Positions 1 to 7,717 of a stretch of 45,502 bases of DNA are shown piece by piece. Both the position numbers and the translations under genes were made by a program. A model generated the notes under the pieces. The model was not told where the DNA came from and made no database searches. It worked only from the letters and a program-made list of their open reading frames with translations. This stretch comes from Deltaproteobacteria bacterium (lineage in GTDB: Bacteria; Desulfobacterota; Syntrophia; Syntrophales; UBA2210), in assembly GCA_019313695.1 (NCBI GenBank), contig JAFDAS010000021.1, positions 1 to 45,502 on the forward strand. The letters are read 5' to 3'. Position 1 is the stretch's first letter. Every line of letters starts with the position of its first letter.

Positions 1-165
1 CATAGTGACACGCTGCTCGCCCATAACCCACCGTATGGCGTCCACAATGTTGCTTTTTCCGCAACCGTTCGGGCCCACGATGGCGTTAATGTCACTGGAG
101 AGGTCGATGGGAGTCTTGTCCCTGAAGGATTTGAATCCGAGTATTTCCAGTTTCTTCAGTTTCAT
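1..165 (-). CDS. smc: Chromosome segregation protein SMC, N-terminal fragment
   Basis: Only the first 55 codons lie in the window; the gene continues off the left edge. The fragment shows the SMC head start: [14 protein letters not shown], then the Walker A motif GPNGCGKSN (about residues 31-39) and the following [13 protein letters not shown], all typical of bacterial SMC. SMC is the ATPase that compacts and helps segregate the chromosome together with ScpA and ScpB. The ATG at 163-165 (read on the minus strand) is preceded by an AGGGGA about nine bases upstream, and the N-terminus aligns with the family start, so the start is secure. The coiled coil, hinge and C-terminal head cannot be seen. 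Confidence 0.93.
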   Translation of the reverse strand, partial: MKLKKLEILGFKSFRDKTPIDLSSDINAIVGPNGCGKSNIVDAIRWVMGEQRVTM

Positions 166-394
166 GCCGCAAAGTCCCCTGCCGGATACCGGCAAAGTTG
201 TTCTCAAGAGGGGTTAATTCCCCGAAGCCTGCTTTGTCATCCTGCAGTTCCCATATGATAAGTGAAAATCTATCAAAGTTGCAGGCCTTTGTAAAGAAAA
301 AACCACTATGGAATGTATTGCCGAAAATCAGGGCACAATATATGGTATTTGGCAGGCTGGTTACGGTTAAGACACCTTCCTTAACGTTATTTTC

Positions 395-422
395 TTGACA
401 CCAATAAAAAGAACAATATACA
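395..422 (+). promoter_or_regulatory. Candidate sigma-70 promoter for the acyl-CoA synthetase gene
   Basis: TTGACA (395-400), a 16-base spacer and TATACA (417-422) lie about 65 bases before the ATG at 488. The 322-base gap 166-487 between smc and this gene holds no convincing gene; this promoter is the only element I see in it. The smc promoter, pointing the other way, should also lie here but I could not identify it. Confidence 0.45.
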
Positions 423-487
423 AACGGTCGCGGGTTTCAAGGTTTTAACTTGCGAACTTACCGGATTTCTTAAAAAAAGAGGAATAT

Positions 488-1954
488 ATGACAAGAACTT
501 GTGATTTTGGCAGAATATTCAACCCTGAAAGTGTCGCTATAGTAGGGGTCTCACCCAACCCGGGGTTTGGTTTCGGAAGGGGTATGTTCTATTCAATCCT
601 GGAGATGGGGTTTGCAGGCAGAATGTACCCTGTGGGCCCTAAAGGTGGAACGATAGAAGATTTGAAGATATATAAAACGGTGGATGAAATCCCGGAAGAG
701 ATAGATTTTGCCGTAATCGCAGTCGCCGCCCACCGCGTTCCGGAAGCCCTGGAGGCGTGCAGAAAAAAAGGCGCGGCCGGCGCGGAGATTCTGTCCTCCG
801 GGTTCAGTGAGATGGAGACACCGGAAGGGATTGCCCTGGAGGAAGAGATAAAACGGATAGCCCGAAAGGGGATCAGGATTATCGGGCCGAACTGCTTCGG
901 AATATATTGTCCTGAAAGCGGGCTCACGCTCCTTCCGGGCCCTGATCTCTCCAGAGAGCGTGGCCCTGTGGCCTTCCTGTCGCAGAGCGGAGGAATGTCA
1001 ATAGACTTTGCCCACATTGGAAAATGGATGGGAGTGGGCTTCAGCAAGGTTGTAAGCTTTGGAAACGGAGCTGACCTGAGAGAGTCAGAGCTTCTGGAAT
1101 ATCTGCGCGACGATTCCGATACCGGAGTGATAACCATGTATGTTGAGGGGGTTGAAAATGGACGGGATTTTTTTGATGTCCTTCGGAACACGGCCGGACG
1201 CAAACCGGTAATAGTTTACAAGGGAGGTCTGTCTGATTCAGGGGGGAGGGCGGTTGCAAGTCACACGGCATCCATGGGGGGAAGCGGTGTGATATGGGGA
1301 TCGGCGCTTCGCCAGTGCAACGCGGTTCAGGTGGGAGGCATCATGGAGATGGCGCAAACCAGTCTGGCTTTTTCCCTTCTTCCTCATAAGATATACAAGG
1401 GGATTGCCGTTATGGGGGGAGGAGGGGCTTTGGGCGTGAACGCGTGTGATATCGCGGAACCTCTTGGCCTGGAAATTCCCCGACTGAAAAAGGAAACAGA
1501 AAACAGGATTATCTCTATACTGCCCAGGCCGGGGTCCAGTGCCGGCAATCCCATAGATGTGGCAAACCCTTTTGTTCACCCGCAGATACTGAAAGAAACA
1601 TTGCTCCTGGCGGCGGGTGATGAGAAGATTGATCTTCAGATAATGATACAGCTGCTCTACCATTACAAGGCCTTTGCCAGGGGACTCGGAGCAGATTCCC
1701 TCAGGGATGTGGTGCCCTGCAATGAATTGGCGGACGGGGTGAAAGAGGTTGTGGATATCACCGGTAAGCCGGTCATAATGGTCCTCCCGAATATAAAACA
1801 GGAAATCGAATCCATGGATATAGAGGAGGTTATGCGCGAAGCGAGGAAGGCATTTCTGGATAGAGGCATCCCCGTCTTTGACGATATCGCGGACGCCCTG
1901 AAGGCGGTAAGCCGTGTCTCAGGTTACTGCAGAAGGAGGCACAGGATTTCCTGA
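488..1954 (+). CDS. Acyl-CoA synthetase (NDP-forming) alpha-subunit-like, CoA-binding protein
   Basis: A 488-residue protein of the ADP-forming acetate/acyl-CoA ligase family, alpha-subunit part only. Visible parts are an N-terminal CoA-binding Rossmann domain (SVAIVGVSPNPGFGFGRG near residues 15-32, IIGPNCFGIY near 131-140), a succinyl-CoA-ligase-like domain (FLSQSGGMSIDFA near 163-175) and the SHTAS motif whose His (about residue 259) matches the His phosphorylated in this family. The C-terminal third is a second ligase-like domain. There is no ATP-grasp (beta) domain and no beta gene beside it, so the partner would have to be encoded elsewhere. Such enzymes convert acyl-CoA, ADP and phosphate to acid, CoA and ATP, conserving energy in anaerobes. 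The ATG has an AGAGGAA ribosome site a few bases upstream. The substrate cannot be told from sequence. Confidence 0.8.
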   Translation: MTRTCDFGRIFNPESVAIVGVSPNPGFGFGRGMFYSILEMGFAGRMYPVGPKGGTIEDLKIYKTVDEIPEEIDFAVIAVAAHRVPEALEACRKKGAAGAEILSSGFSEMETPEGIALEEEIKRIARKGIRIIGPNCFGIYCPESGLTLLPGPDLSRERGPVAFLSQSGGMSIDFAHIGKWMGVGFSKVVSFGNGADLRESELLEYLRDDSDTGVITMYVEGVENGRDFFDVLRNTAGRKPVIVYKGGLSDSGGRAVASHTASMGGSGVIWGSALRQCNAVQVGGIMEMAQTSLAFSLLPHKIYKGIAVMGGGGALGVNACDIAEPLGLEIPRLKKETENRIISILPRPGSSAGNPIDVANPFVHPQILKETLLLAAGDEKIDLQIMIQLLYHYKAFARGLGADSLRDVVPCNELADGVKEVVDITGKPVIMVLPNIKQEIESMDIEEVMREARKAFLDRGIPVFDDIADALKAVSRVSGYCRRRHRIS

Positions 1955-1972
1955 GGGAGGTGGCATAGTAGC

Positions 1973-2221
1973 GTGGAAGACGAAAAATGGGAAGTTGCCC
2001 ATGTATCATCGGGAATGATAAACGCGAATATAGTGGCCGGAAGGCTCGAGACGGAGGGCATCCCTGTGAAACTCCGGTACGAGGCGGTGGGCGTCATCTA
2101 CGGCCTTACCCTTGATGGTCTCGGCGAGGTAAGAATAATGGTGCCCTCAGATTACCTGGAAAGGGCGCGTGAGGTACTTGCGGAATCCTATGAAGAGGAT
2201 GATATCGTGACAGACTCTTAA
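1973..2221 (+). CDS. DUF2007 (putative signal-transducing) small protein
   Basis: An 82-residue protein resembling the DUF2007 family. It has the family's pattern of an early G-M-I-N-A-N-I-V helix, a strand with EGIPVKLR, a YGL..DGLGEV segment and a final VPSDYLERAREVL helix. The family folds like a small ferredoxin-type regulator, but its function is not established. The GTG start is chosen because GGGAGG lies 12 bases upstream, directly after the stop of the previous gene, and no in-frame ATG precedes the conserved part. It is probably co-transcribed with the acyl-CoA synthetase-like gene. Its stop codon overlaps the stop of the convergent radical SAM gene by three bases, leaving no room for a separate terminator. 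Confidence 0.75.
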   Translation: MEDEKWEVAHVSSGMINANIVAGRLETEGIPVKLRYEAVGVIYGLTLDGLGEVRIMVPSDYLERAREVLAESYEEDDIVTDS

Positions 2222-3243
2222 ATGCTGTCCATTTCATAGATGCCGTCCAGCGGGGTTTTACACGCGGGGCATCTCGATCCCCTCAGATCTATATCCTCTA
2301 CATTAAATCCATATCTTTTTATCAATAGCCTTCCACAATTTGAGCAGCAGGTGTTTTCCCCTTCATCGCCCGGGACGTTTCCGGTGTATACGTATTTGAG
2401 GCCGGCGTCTTTTCCTATCTCAGATGCCATGTGTATCGTTGCCAGAGGCGTCGGAGGAAGGTTTTTCATCCTGTATTGCGGGTGGAACCGGCTGATATGC
2501 CAGGGAGTTTCAGGCCCGAGAGAATGAATATACCGGGCGATATCACTCAGTTCTTCCCTGTCGTCATTCAGGGTTGGTATGATGAGGGTTGTTACCTCTA
2601 CCCAGATACCGAGATCCTTCATCCTTCTCAGGCTGTCCAGAACCGGCTGGAGCTGTCCGCCGCAGTGCTTCTCATAGAATTCGTTGCGAAATGACTTGAG
2701 ATCGACATTTGCCGCGTCGAGACAGGGGGCGATCTTTTCAAGCGCCTCTCCGGTCATGAAGCCGTTGGTAACGAAGATATTTTTGATGCCCTTTTCATGC
2801 GCCATCATTCCCGTATCCAGAGCGTACTCAAGGAATATCGTGGGTTCAGTGTACGTGTACGCGATGGTTTTTGATCCCGTCCTCAGAGCCCTTTCGATGA
2901 TTTCCTCCGGCATGGAGCTGCGCCCCATAATCTTTCCCTCTCTGCGGCATGGTACCTGTGATATGTCGTAATTCTGGCAGAATTCGCACCGGAAATTGCA
3001 CCCAACGGTGGCTATGGAGTAAGATTTAGAGCCCGGATATACATGAAACAAGGGTTTCTTTTCGATAGGGTCTATACTCTCGGCTATTGTTGTTCCGTGT
3101 ACCAGTGTGTAGAGTGTTCCACTCCGATTTTCCCGAACCCCGCAGATGCCGGGTTTTGATGGGGCTATTTTGCATCTGTGAGCGCACAGATTGCACCTTA
3201 TGTAATCGTTACCCAGCTTTTCATAGAGGATCGCCTCTTTCAT
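2218..3243 (-). CDS. amrS: AmrS-type radical SAM enzyme (AmmeMemoRadiSam system)
   Basis: A 341-residue radical SAM protein. The [4Fe-4S]/SAM motif is C82-N-F-R-C86-E-F-C89-Q-N, the form typical of the AmrS (AmmeMemoRadiSam) and pyruvate formate-lyase-activating-like group. An N-terminal Cys cluster (C17, C20, C24, C34) and a C-terminal zinc-ribbon-like CSNC...CPAC segment complete the usual architecture. The family usually travels with AMMECR1 and Memo domain genes and has been linked to RNA or protein modification, but neither partner is in this window. The start at 3243 is chosen over a longer upstream reading frame because AAGGAGG lies about ten bases before it, and because ATGA overlaps the stop of the upstream methyltransferase, suggesting translational coupling. 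It is the last gene of the moaA / methyltransferase / amrS operon. Confidence 0.85.
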   Translation of the reverse strand: MKEAILYEKLGNDYIRCNLCAHRCKIAPSKPGICGVRENRSGTLYTLVHGTTIAESIDPIEKKPLFHVYPGSKSYSIATVGCNFRCEFCQNYDISQVPCRREGKIMGRSSMPEEIIERALRTGSKTIAYTYTEPTIFLEYALDTGMMAHEKGIKNIFVTNGFMTGEALEKIAPCLDAANVDLKSFRNEFYEKHCGGQLQPVLDSLRRMKDLGIWVEVTTLIIPTLNDDREELSDIARYIHSLGPETPWHISRFHPQYRMKNLPPTPLATIHMASEIGKDAGLKYVYTGNVPGDEGENTCCSNCGRLLIKRYGFNVEDIDLRGSRCPACKTPLDGIYEMDSI

Positions 3244-3968
3244 CTGCCTGTCCTCCTTCTCGCGGCACCGGGCGCGGGATATCCTCTTGCCGCCTTTGCC
3301 CTTGATGCTTCTCCAAGGGGGTCCTGCACTGTTATGCGATTGTAGGTGACCGGAAAAGCAAGCCCGATAAATGAACCGAATGGATTTTTCATGACGGGAA
3401 TACTTTCTTCGATAGAAGATGCGGCCGGGTACCACTTTGGCGGAAAAAAGATAGAGCTTCCCCACTTTATGGTGGTGTCCGGAAGCGTCAATCTGATAAG
3501 ACGAATCAATCCGGGGATGCTTGAAGGGGGCGCGTTCCCAGATGATGTGGTCTTCTCCATTCCATGCGCCCAGGTCGAAGAATACCTGTTTATTGTTCCG
3601 AAGAATATCCTGCCGCGGCATACCCTGATTGCCTCGTTTATCGCGTTTTGGAGGTTGCATGCCGAATCAGGGAAAATCAGGGTGACGATATCAAATTCAT
3701 TATCGGAAAAGGGGAGGTCTTCATAGTCACCGGGGCAGAGTTCAGCTCTCCCTCCCAGATTCTTTCTTGCCAGATCCAGCATGTGCTGTGATGGATCGAC
3801 ACCTGTTACACTGCACCCTTTTCCCCTGAAGAAACGAAGATAGTTCCCTGGTCCGCAGCCCATGTCTAACAGCCGTTCTCCATCCACGGGTTTCAAAAGG
3901 CGCTGGATCAAATCCTTCTCGCGTCTGTCTATGTAATATTCGGCCGGAGATTGTAGTTTAGTCGCCAT
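3240..3968 (-). CDS. Class I SAM-dependent methyltransferase
   Basis: A protein of about 242 residues with a class I Rossmann methyltransferase core in its first half. Motif I is LLDMGCGPGNYLRFF, followed by the acidic strand end VTGVDPSQHML, then PGDYEDLPFSDNEFD and the DIVTLIF strand. The C-terminal half is not obviously conserved and ends in an Ala/Arg-rich tail. The substrate is unknown; small molecules are the usual targets of this subgroup. Start choice is uncertain: ATG 3968 is used, but ATG 3983 and GTG 3989 are in frame. It sits about 50 bases after moaA and overlaps amrS by four bases (ATGA), so the three genes form one operon. Confidence 0.75.
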   Translation of the reverse strand: MATKLQSPAEYYIDRREKDLIQRLLKPVDGERLLDMGCGPGNYLRFFRGKGCSVTGVDPSQHMLDLARKNLGGRAELCPGDYEDLPFSDNEFDIVTLIFPDSACNLQNAINEAIRVCRGRIFFGTINRYSSTWAHGMEKTTSSGNAPPSSIPGLIRLIRLTLPDTTIKWGSSIFFPPKWYPAASSIEESIPVMKNPFGSFIGLAFPVTYNRITVQDPLGEASRAKAARGYPAPGAARRRTGR

Positions 3969-4020
3969 AGGATTGCCCCACATTTCCACTAAAATGCATA
4001 GCGTTGGCAGGTTATTCCCC

Positions 4021-5019
4021 TTACCCGCCGATTGAAGACATATTTGTCACGCACTTCCTTCTATGGGCCTGCTGCTGGTTTATCTTGTGACTGCCCGGTT
4101 TTCTGCTGATAAGGTTCTCTATAAGGGCCCCCAGTTCAGAATTGCTGCACCCGTTACGCAGAGGTGTCTTAAGATCCACCGTCGGTTCGTCCGAGAGGAG
4201 ACATGCCCTGAGGTGCCCGTCGGCCGTCAGGCGTAGTCTGTTGCAGGAACTGCAGAATTCGTGGCTCATGGCGCTGATGAAACCGATTTTCCCCATTGCG
4301 TCTTTCATGGTGTACAGGCATGCCGGACCGTCCGTCCTGTCCCGACGAGTCGGGACTACAGGTTCCAAAGGGCTGAAGCTGTTGATGCCCTTCAAGACCT
4401 CGTCGTTAGAGAGATAGCCCATACTGTTTTCCATGGCTGAGTTGCCCACCGGCATGAACTCAATGAATCGTATCTGATAAGGTTTGTCTATGGTGAGTTT
4501 CGCGAAATCGATTATTTCGTTGTCGTTGAACCCTTTTATCGCCACCACATTGATCTTGATGGGTGAGAATCCTGTGTCGTGCGCCTTGCTTATCCCGCGG
4601 ATCACCCTGCTGATATCCCCCCCCCTGGTTATGTCTCTGTATCTGTCGGGGGAAAGTGAGTCAAGGCTTACATTTATCCTCTTTATACCCGCATCAAATA
4701 TCTCTTCGGCATAATCTTCCAGGAGTATCCCGTTTGTTGTCAGACTGATGTCCCGCAGGCCTTCCACCTTTTTGAGGGAAGAAAGAAAGTCTGTGATTCC
4801 GCGCCTTACAAGGGGTTCGCCGCCGGTTACGCGTATCTTGATGATGCCGGTCTTTACAGCCGCGTCAACGATCCTCAAAATCTCTTCATAACTGAGAATA
4901 TCCTCGTGGCCGAGGAAAGATACGCCATCCTTAGGCATACAGTAAACACAGCGCAGGTTGCACCTGTCGGTGATCGATATTCTCAGATAGTTGATCTCTC
5001 TGTTGTGGTTGTCTATCAT
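4021..5019 (-). CDS. moaA: GTP 3',8-cyclase MoaA (molybdenum cofactor biosynthesis)
   Basis: A 332-residue radical SAM enzyme for the first step of molybdopterin synthesis (GTP to 3',8-cyclo-7,8-dihydro-GTP, with MoaC). Key residues are visible: N-terminal cluster C20-x3-C24-x2-C27, the VTGGEPLVRRG substrate loop, SMSHEFCSSCNRLRLTADG-type second cluster near the C-terminus (FCSSCNRLRLTADGHLRACL) and the essential terminal Gly-Gly. Length matches the family (about 330). An unusual stretch VVPTRRDRTDG in a variable region is encoded by a perfect palindrome (see 4339-4356). First gene of a minus-strand operon. No other moa or mob gene is in the window. Confidence 0.95.
   Translation of the reverse strand: MIDNHNREINYLRISITDRCNLRCVYCMPKDGVSFLGHEDILSYEEILRIVDAAVKTGIIKIRVTGGEPLVRRGITDFLSSLKKVEGLRDISLTTNGILLEDYAEEIFDAGIKRINVSLDSLSPDRYRDITRGGDISRVIRGISKAHDTGFSPIKINVVAIKGFNDNEIIDFAKLTIDKPYQIRFIEFMPVGNSAMENSMGYLSNDEVLKGINSFSPLEPVVPTRRDRTDGPACLYTMKDAMGKIGFISAMSHEFCSSCNRLRLTADGHLRACLLSDEPTVDLKTPLRNGCSNSELGALIENLISRKPGSHKINQQQAHRRKCVTNMSSIGG
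4339..4356. repeat. Palindrome inside moaA coding sequence
   Basis: GTCCCGAC-GA-GTCGGGAC is a perfect 8-bp inverted repeat with a two-base centre. The same palindrome core occurs at 28166-28183 in the thiamine ABC ATPase gene and is read there in the same phase, giving V-P-T-x-R-D in both proteins. The encoded segment lies in a part of MoaA that varies in length between homologues. Confidence 0.7.
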
Positions 5020-5342
5020 GTTCGATATCCAGGATCACGTGATACGCAAGGCACTTAATATCTTCAATCCCGCAAAAAGTCAAAAGAGACATCCGCGAGC
5101 TTGTCAGATATGAAGGCATTTTCTAACACAATCCTGCGGGCGTGGCAAACCCGATTTGACATCTGTAAGGATGTTTCACCCTTTCTTCCATCCCCCCCTC
5201 TTTACGCAAAAAACTTGACAGCACCGCTTTCTTCTGCTCTTTTGTTGCAATGTAATGTGCAATGTGTGCGTGTACGCAGCAGCAGAAAAAAGGATTTTAA
5301 ATCTACTTCGATTTTTTGCATGGAATATAAGCAGGGGATACT
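5020..5342. other. Intergenic region between divergent moaA and Fe-S gene
   Basis: These 323 bases separate two divergent genes and must carry both promoters. I see no convincing gene. A TTGACA at 5215-5220 lacks a good -10 partner at the proper distance. The AGGGGA ribosome site of the Fe-S gene lies at its right end. Confidence 0.5.
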
Positions 5343-6425
5343 ATGAATAACTATGACAGATTACGTGAAATACTTGACAGCCACCCATCCGGCGCACCCA
5401 AATCCAGGGCGTTTGACGAGATACTGCGAATTCTCTTTACGCCTGAAGAGGTGAAAATTGCTGTCCACATGAACTTTGCCGCTAAAGGCGTTGAGAAAAT
5501 CGCGCAAGCCGCAGGCCTTTTACCGGAAGAGGCGGAAAAAAAGCTGGAGGCTATGGCGGACAAGGTCATAATATTTTGTCGTGAGAAGGACGGCAAAAAA
5601 GGCTACGGGCTTGTGCCCTCTATCCCCGGCCTTTATGAATTCCCTTTCATGAGAGGAGGCGGCACACCTGCTCATGAAAAATTGGGGCGGCTGTGGGAAG
5701 AGTACCATAAAGACGGCATGGGGGCATCCTTTGCCGGGAATCCCACTCCCCTGGCCCGGGTTATCCCCGTGGAAGATTCTCTTGCTGTGGAAACAAAAGC
5801 ACATCCGTACGAGGAGGTATCCAGGTTTATTGAAGAAGCAGGCTATATTGCCCTGGCTGAATGTGCTTGCAGGGTAAGTGTGGGTGCCTGCGATGCGCCA
5901 AGGGATGCATGTCTCATCTTTGGAAGGACTTCCGAGTTTCTTGTAGATCGTGGTTATGCGCGCAAGATCAGCAAAGAAGAGGCTTACGAGGTGCTAAGAA
6001 GGTCGGAAGAGGCAGGCCTGATCCATACGAGTAACAACAGTGCGGACAAAGCAAGCTTCATTTGCAACTGCTGTCCCTGCTGCTGTACCATACTGCGCGG
6101 AAGGACACAGCTTGACCTCCCGCACGCGTTTGTCACCAGCTCATACATTGCTCAGATAAAAGAAGATGAATGCACTGGCTGCGGCATATGCGCGGACCAG
6201 CGCTGCCACATGGGCGCTATCGAGATAAAAGATGACATTGCCGTGATTGTCGATGAAGAATGTATAGGGTGTGGACTTTGCGTAAGCGCGTGCCCCGCGG
6301 ATGCTATATCACTGATAGAAAGGGTTGATAAGCCGGAGATTCCTTCTACCGGAAACGAGCTGGGGATAAAAGTACTTACAGAAAAAGGGAAATTAGAGAG
6401 ATTCCTTGACACAATGAAAAGCTGA
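5343..6425 (+). CDS. Cys-rich 4Fe-4S dicluster ferredoxin-domain protein
   Basis: A 360-residue Fe-S protein. Residues 1-90 look like a winged-helix domain (FTPEEVKIAVHMNF... VEKIAQAAGLLPEEAEKKLEAM). The middle holds an unusual Cys motif, ECACRVSVGACDAPRDACLIFG (C174, C176, C183, C190), followed by CNCCPCCC at 241-248. Near the C-terminus are two ferredoxin clusters: C277, C280, C283, C288 (with four residues before the last Cys and His instead of Pro after it) and a classical C307-x2-C-x2-C-x3-C317-P. Proteins of this build are common in Desulfobacterota and other anaerobes and are presumed to sense or relay electrons; no reaction is known to me. ATG 5343 has AGGGGA upstream. It is followed after 74 bases by the DUF819 gene, possibly in one transcript. 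Confidence 0.8.
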   Translation: MNNYDRLREILDSHPSGAPKSRAFDEILRILFTPEEVKIAVHMNFAAKGVEKIAQAAGLLPEEAEKKLEAMADKVIIFCREKDGKKGYGLVPSIPGLYEFPFMRGGGTPAHEKLGRLWEEYHKDGMGASFAGNPTPLARVIPVEDSLAVETKAHPYEEVSRFIEEAGYIALAECACRVSVGACDAPRDACLIFGRTSEFLVDRGYARKISKEEAYEVLRRSEEAGLIHTSNNSADKASFICNCCPCCCTILRGRTQLDLPHAFVTSSYIAQIKEDECTGCGICADQRCHMGAIEIKDDIAVIVDEECIGCGLCVSACPADAISLIERVDKPEIPSTGNELGIKVLTEKGKLERFLDTMKS

Positions 6426-6499
6426 GTACACTATGCACGATTTCTTTGAAAACAGGCATCATATCATTGCCATAAAATGCATTCGGCAAAGGGGGAGAA

Positions 6500-7657
6500 A
6501 TGGTTGTTATCCTGATAGGGTTTTATATTCTGTTTCCCGTGTTGGCGATCTGGCTCTGTTTCCGCTATGAGTTTTTCAATAAGATAGGCGCTGTTTTCAT
6601 CTGTTACCTCGTGGGGATCACCGTCGGCAATATCGGCATTATTCCCGAATCAGCTTTTCATGTACAGGAAAGCCTCAGTGAAGCCGCCGTGGCCCTGTCA
6701 CTGCCCTTGCTGCTCTTCTCCATGAATGTCAGGCGCTGGCTGAAAATTGCCGGCAAGGCGCTTTTGTCCATGCTGGGGGCTACCATAGCCATCATTATTA
6801 TCGCCTTTGTCGGTTACGCCATGATCAACGACCGGATTCCGGATGCCTGGAGACTGGGCGGGATGGCCATCGGTGTCTATACCGGCGGCACTCCCAATCT
6901 GGCTGCCATCAAGACCGCCCTTAACGTGGATTCAACCACCTTTATCATCATGCATACGTATGACACCTTCATTTCACTGATCTATCTCATCTTCTGCATG
7001 ACGGTGGCTCAGCGGGTCTTCAATATATGGCTGCCGCGCTTCAGCCTGGCGGCCAATAACAGGGGCGGCGCAGCCGGCGCAATGGAAACCGAGGATATTC
7101 ATTCCTATACCGGAATGTTCCGCCGCGGAACGGTTCTGGCGCTGGGCGGCGCAACCCTTCTGTCACTGCTGGTTGTGGGTCTGGCTATGGGGCTGGCCTC
7201 GCTCGTCCCCGCAAGTTATGCCACTTCGGTGGCGATCCTTACCATCACTACCGGCGGCATTGCCTGCTCGTTTGTTCCGAAAATCAGAAATCTTGATAAA
7301 ACCTTCCAGTTCGGCATGTATATTATTCTGATTTTCTGTCTGGTGGTGGGGTCCATGGCCAACCTGAGGGACCTTATCAATATTAACTGGAGTCTGATGT
7401 TTTTTGTGTCTTTCTGTGTCTTCGGCTCCCTTTTGCTGCATGGAATCTTTTGCCGGATATTTAAGATTGACACCGATACCTACATAATCACATCGGTCTC
7501 GGCCATTTGTTCGCCGCCTTTTGTGCCCGTTGTAGCCAGTGCCCTCAAAAACAAGGAAATCATCCTTTCGGGCCTTACCACCGGCATTGTCGGTTATGCC
7601 GTCGGCAACTATCTGGGGATCAGCCTGGCTTATATCTTCAGGGCCATGCTGGGATAA
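6500..7657 (+). CDS. DUF819 family membrane protein (putative transporter)
   Basis: A 385-residue integral membrane protein of the DUF819 (YjcL-like) family. About ten or more hydrophobic segments are visible, starting at residue 1. Family hallmarks are GGTPNLAAIKTAL (around residues 132-144) and SAICSPPFVPVVASALKNKE near the C-terminus, each resembling re-entrant or substrate-site segments of two-fold symmetric transporters. The substrate is unknown. A GGGGGAGA ribosome site precedes ATG 6500. It is 60 bases upstream of a PLP-dependent decarboxylase and a small ABM-domain gene, which suggests uptake or export of the substrate or product of that enzyme. Confidence 0.82.
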   Translation: MVVILIGFYILFPVLAIWLCFRYEFFNKIGAVFICYLVGITVGNIGIIPESAFHVQESLSEAAVALSLPLLLFSMNVRRWLKIAGKALLSMLGATIAIIIIAFVGYAMINDRIPDAWRLGGMAIGVYTGGTPNLAAIKTALNVDSTTFIIMHTYDTFISLIYLIFCMTVAQRVFNIWLPRFSLAANNRGGAAGAMETEDIHSYTGMFRRGTVLALGGATLLSLLVVGLAMGLASLVPASYATSVAILTITTGGIACSFVPKIRNLDKTFQFGMYIILIFCLVVGSMANLRDLININWSLMFFVSFCVFGSLLLHGIFCRIFKIDTDTYIITSVSAICSPPFVPVVASALKNKEIILSGLTTGIVGYAVGNYLGISLAYIFRAMLG

Positions 7658-7717
7658 GTGGCTTGCCGGAACCAGTGAATGACGAAACAGTCGTATAGAT
7701 CAGAGGGGGATAATACC

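Noticed and set aside
5215-5243. TTGACA promoter before the Fe-S gene
   Set aside because: No adequate -10 at 16-18 bases (TCTTTT only).
5101-5346. 81-codon open frame between moaA and the Fe-S gene
   Set aside because: No family resemblance, low-complexity composition, and it overlaps the next gene's start.
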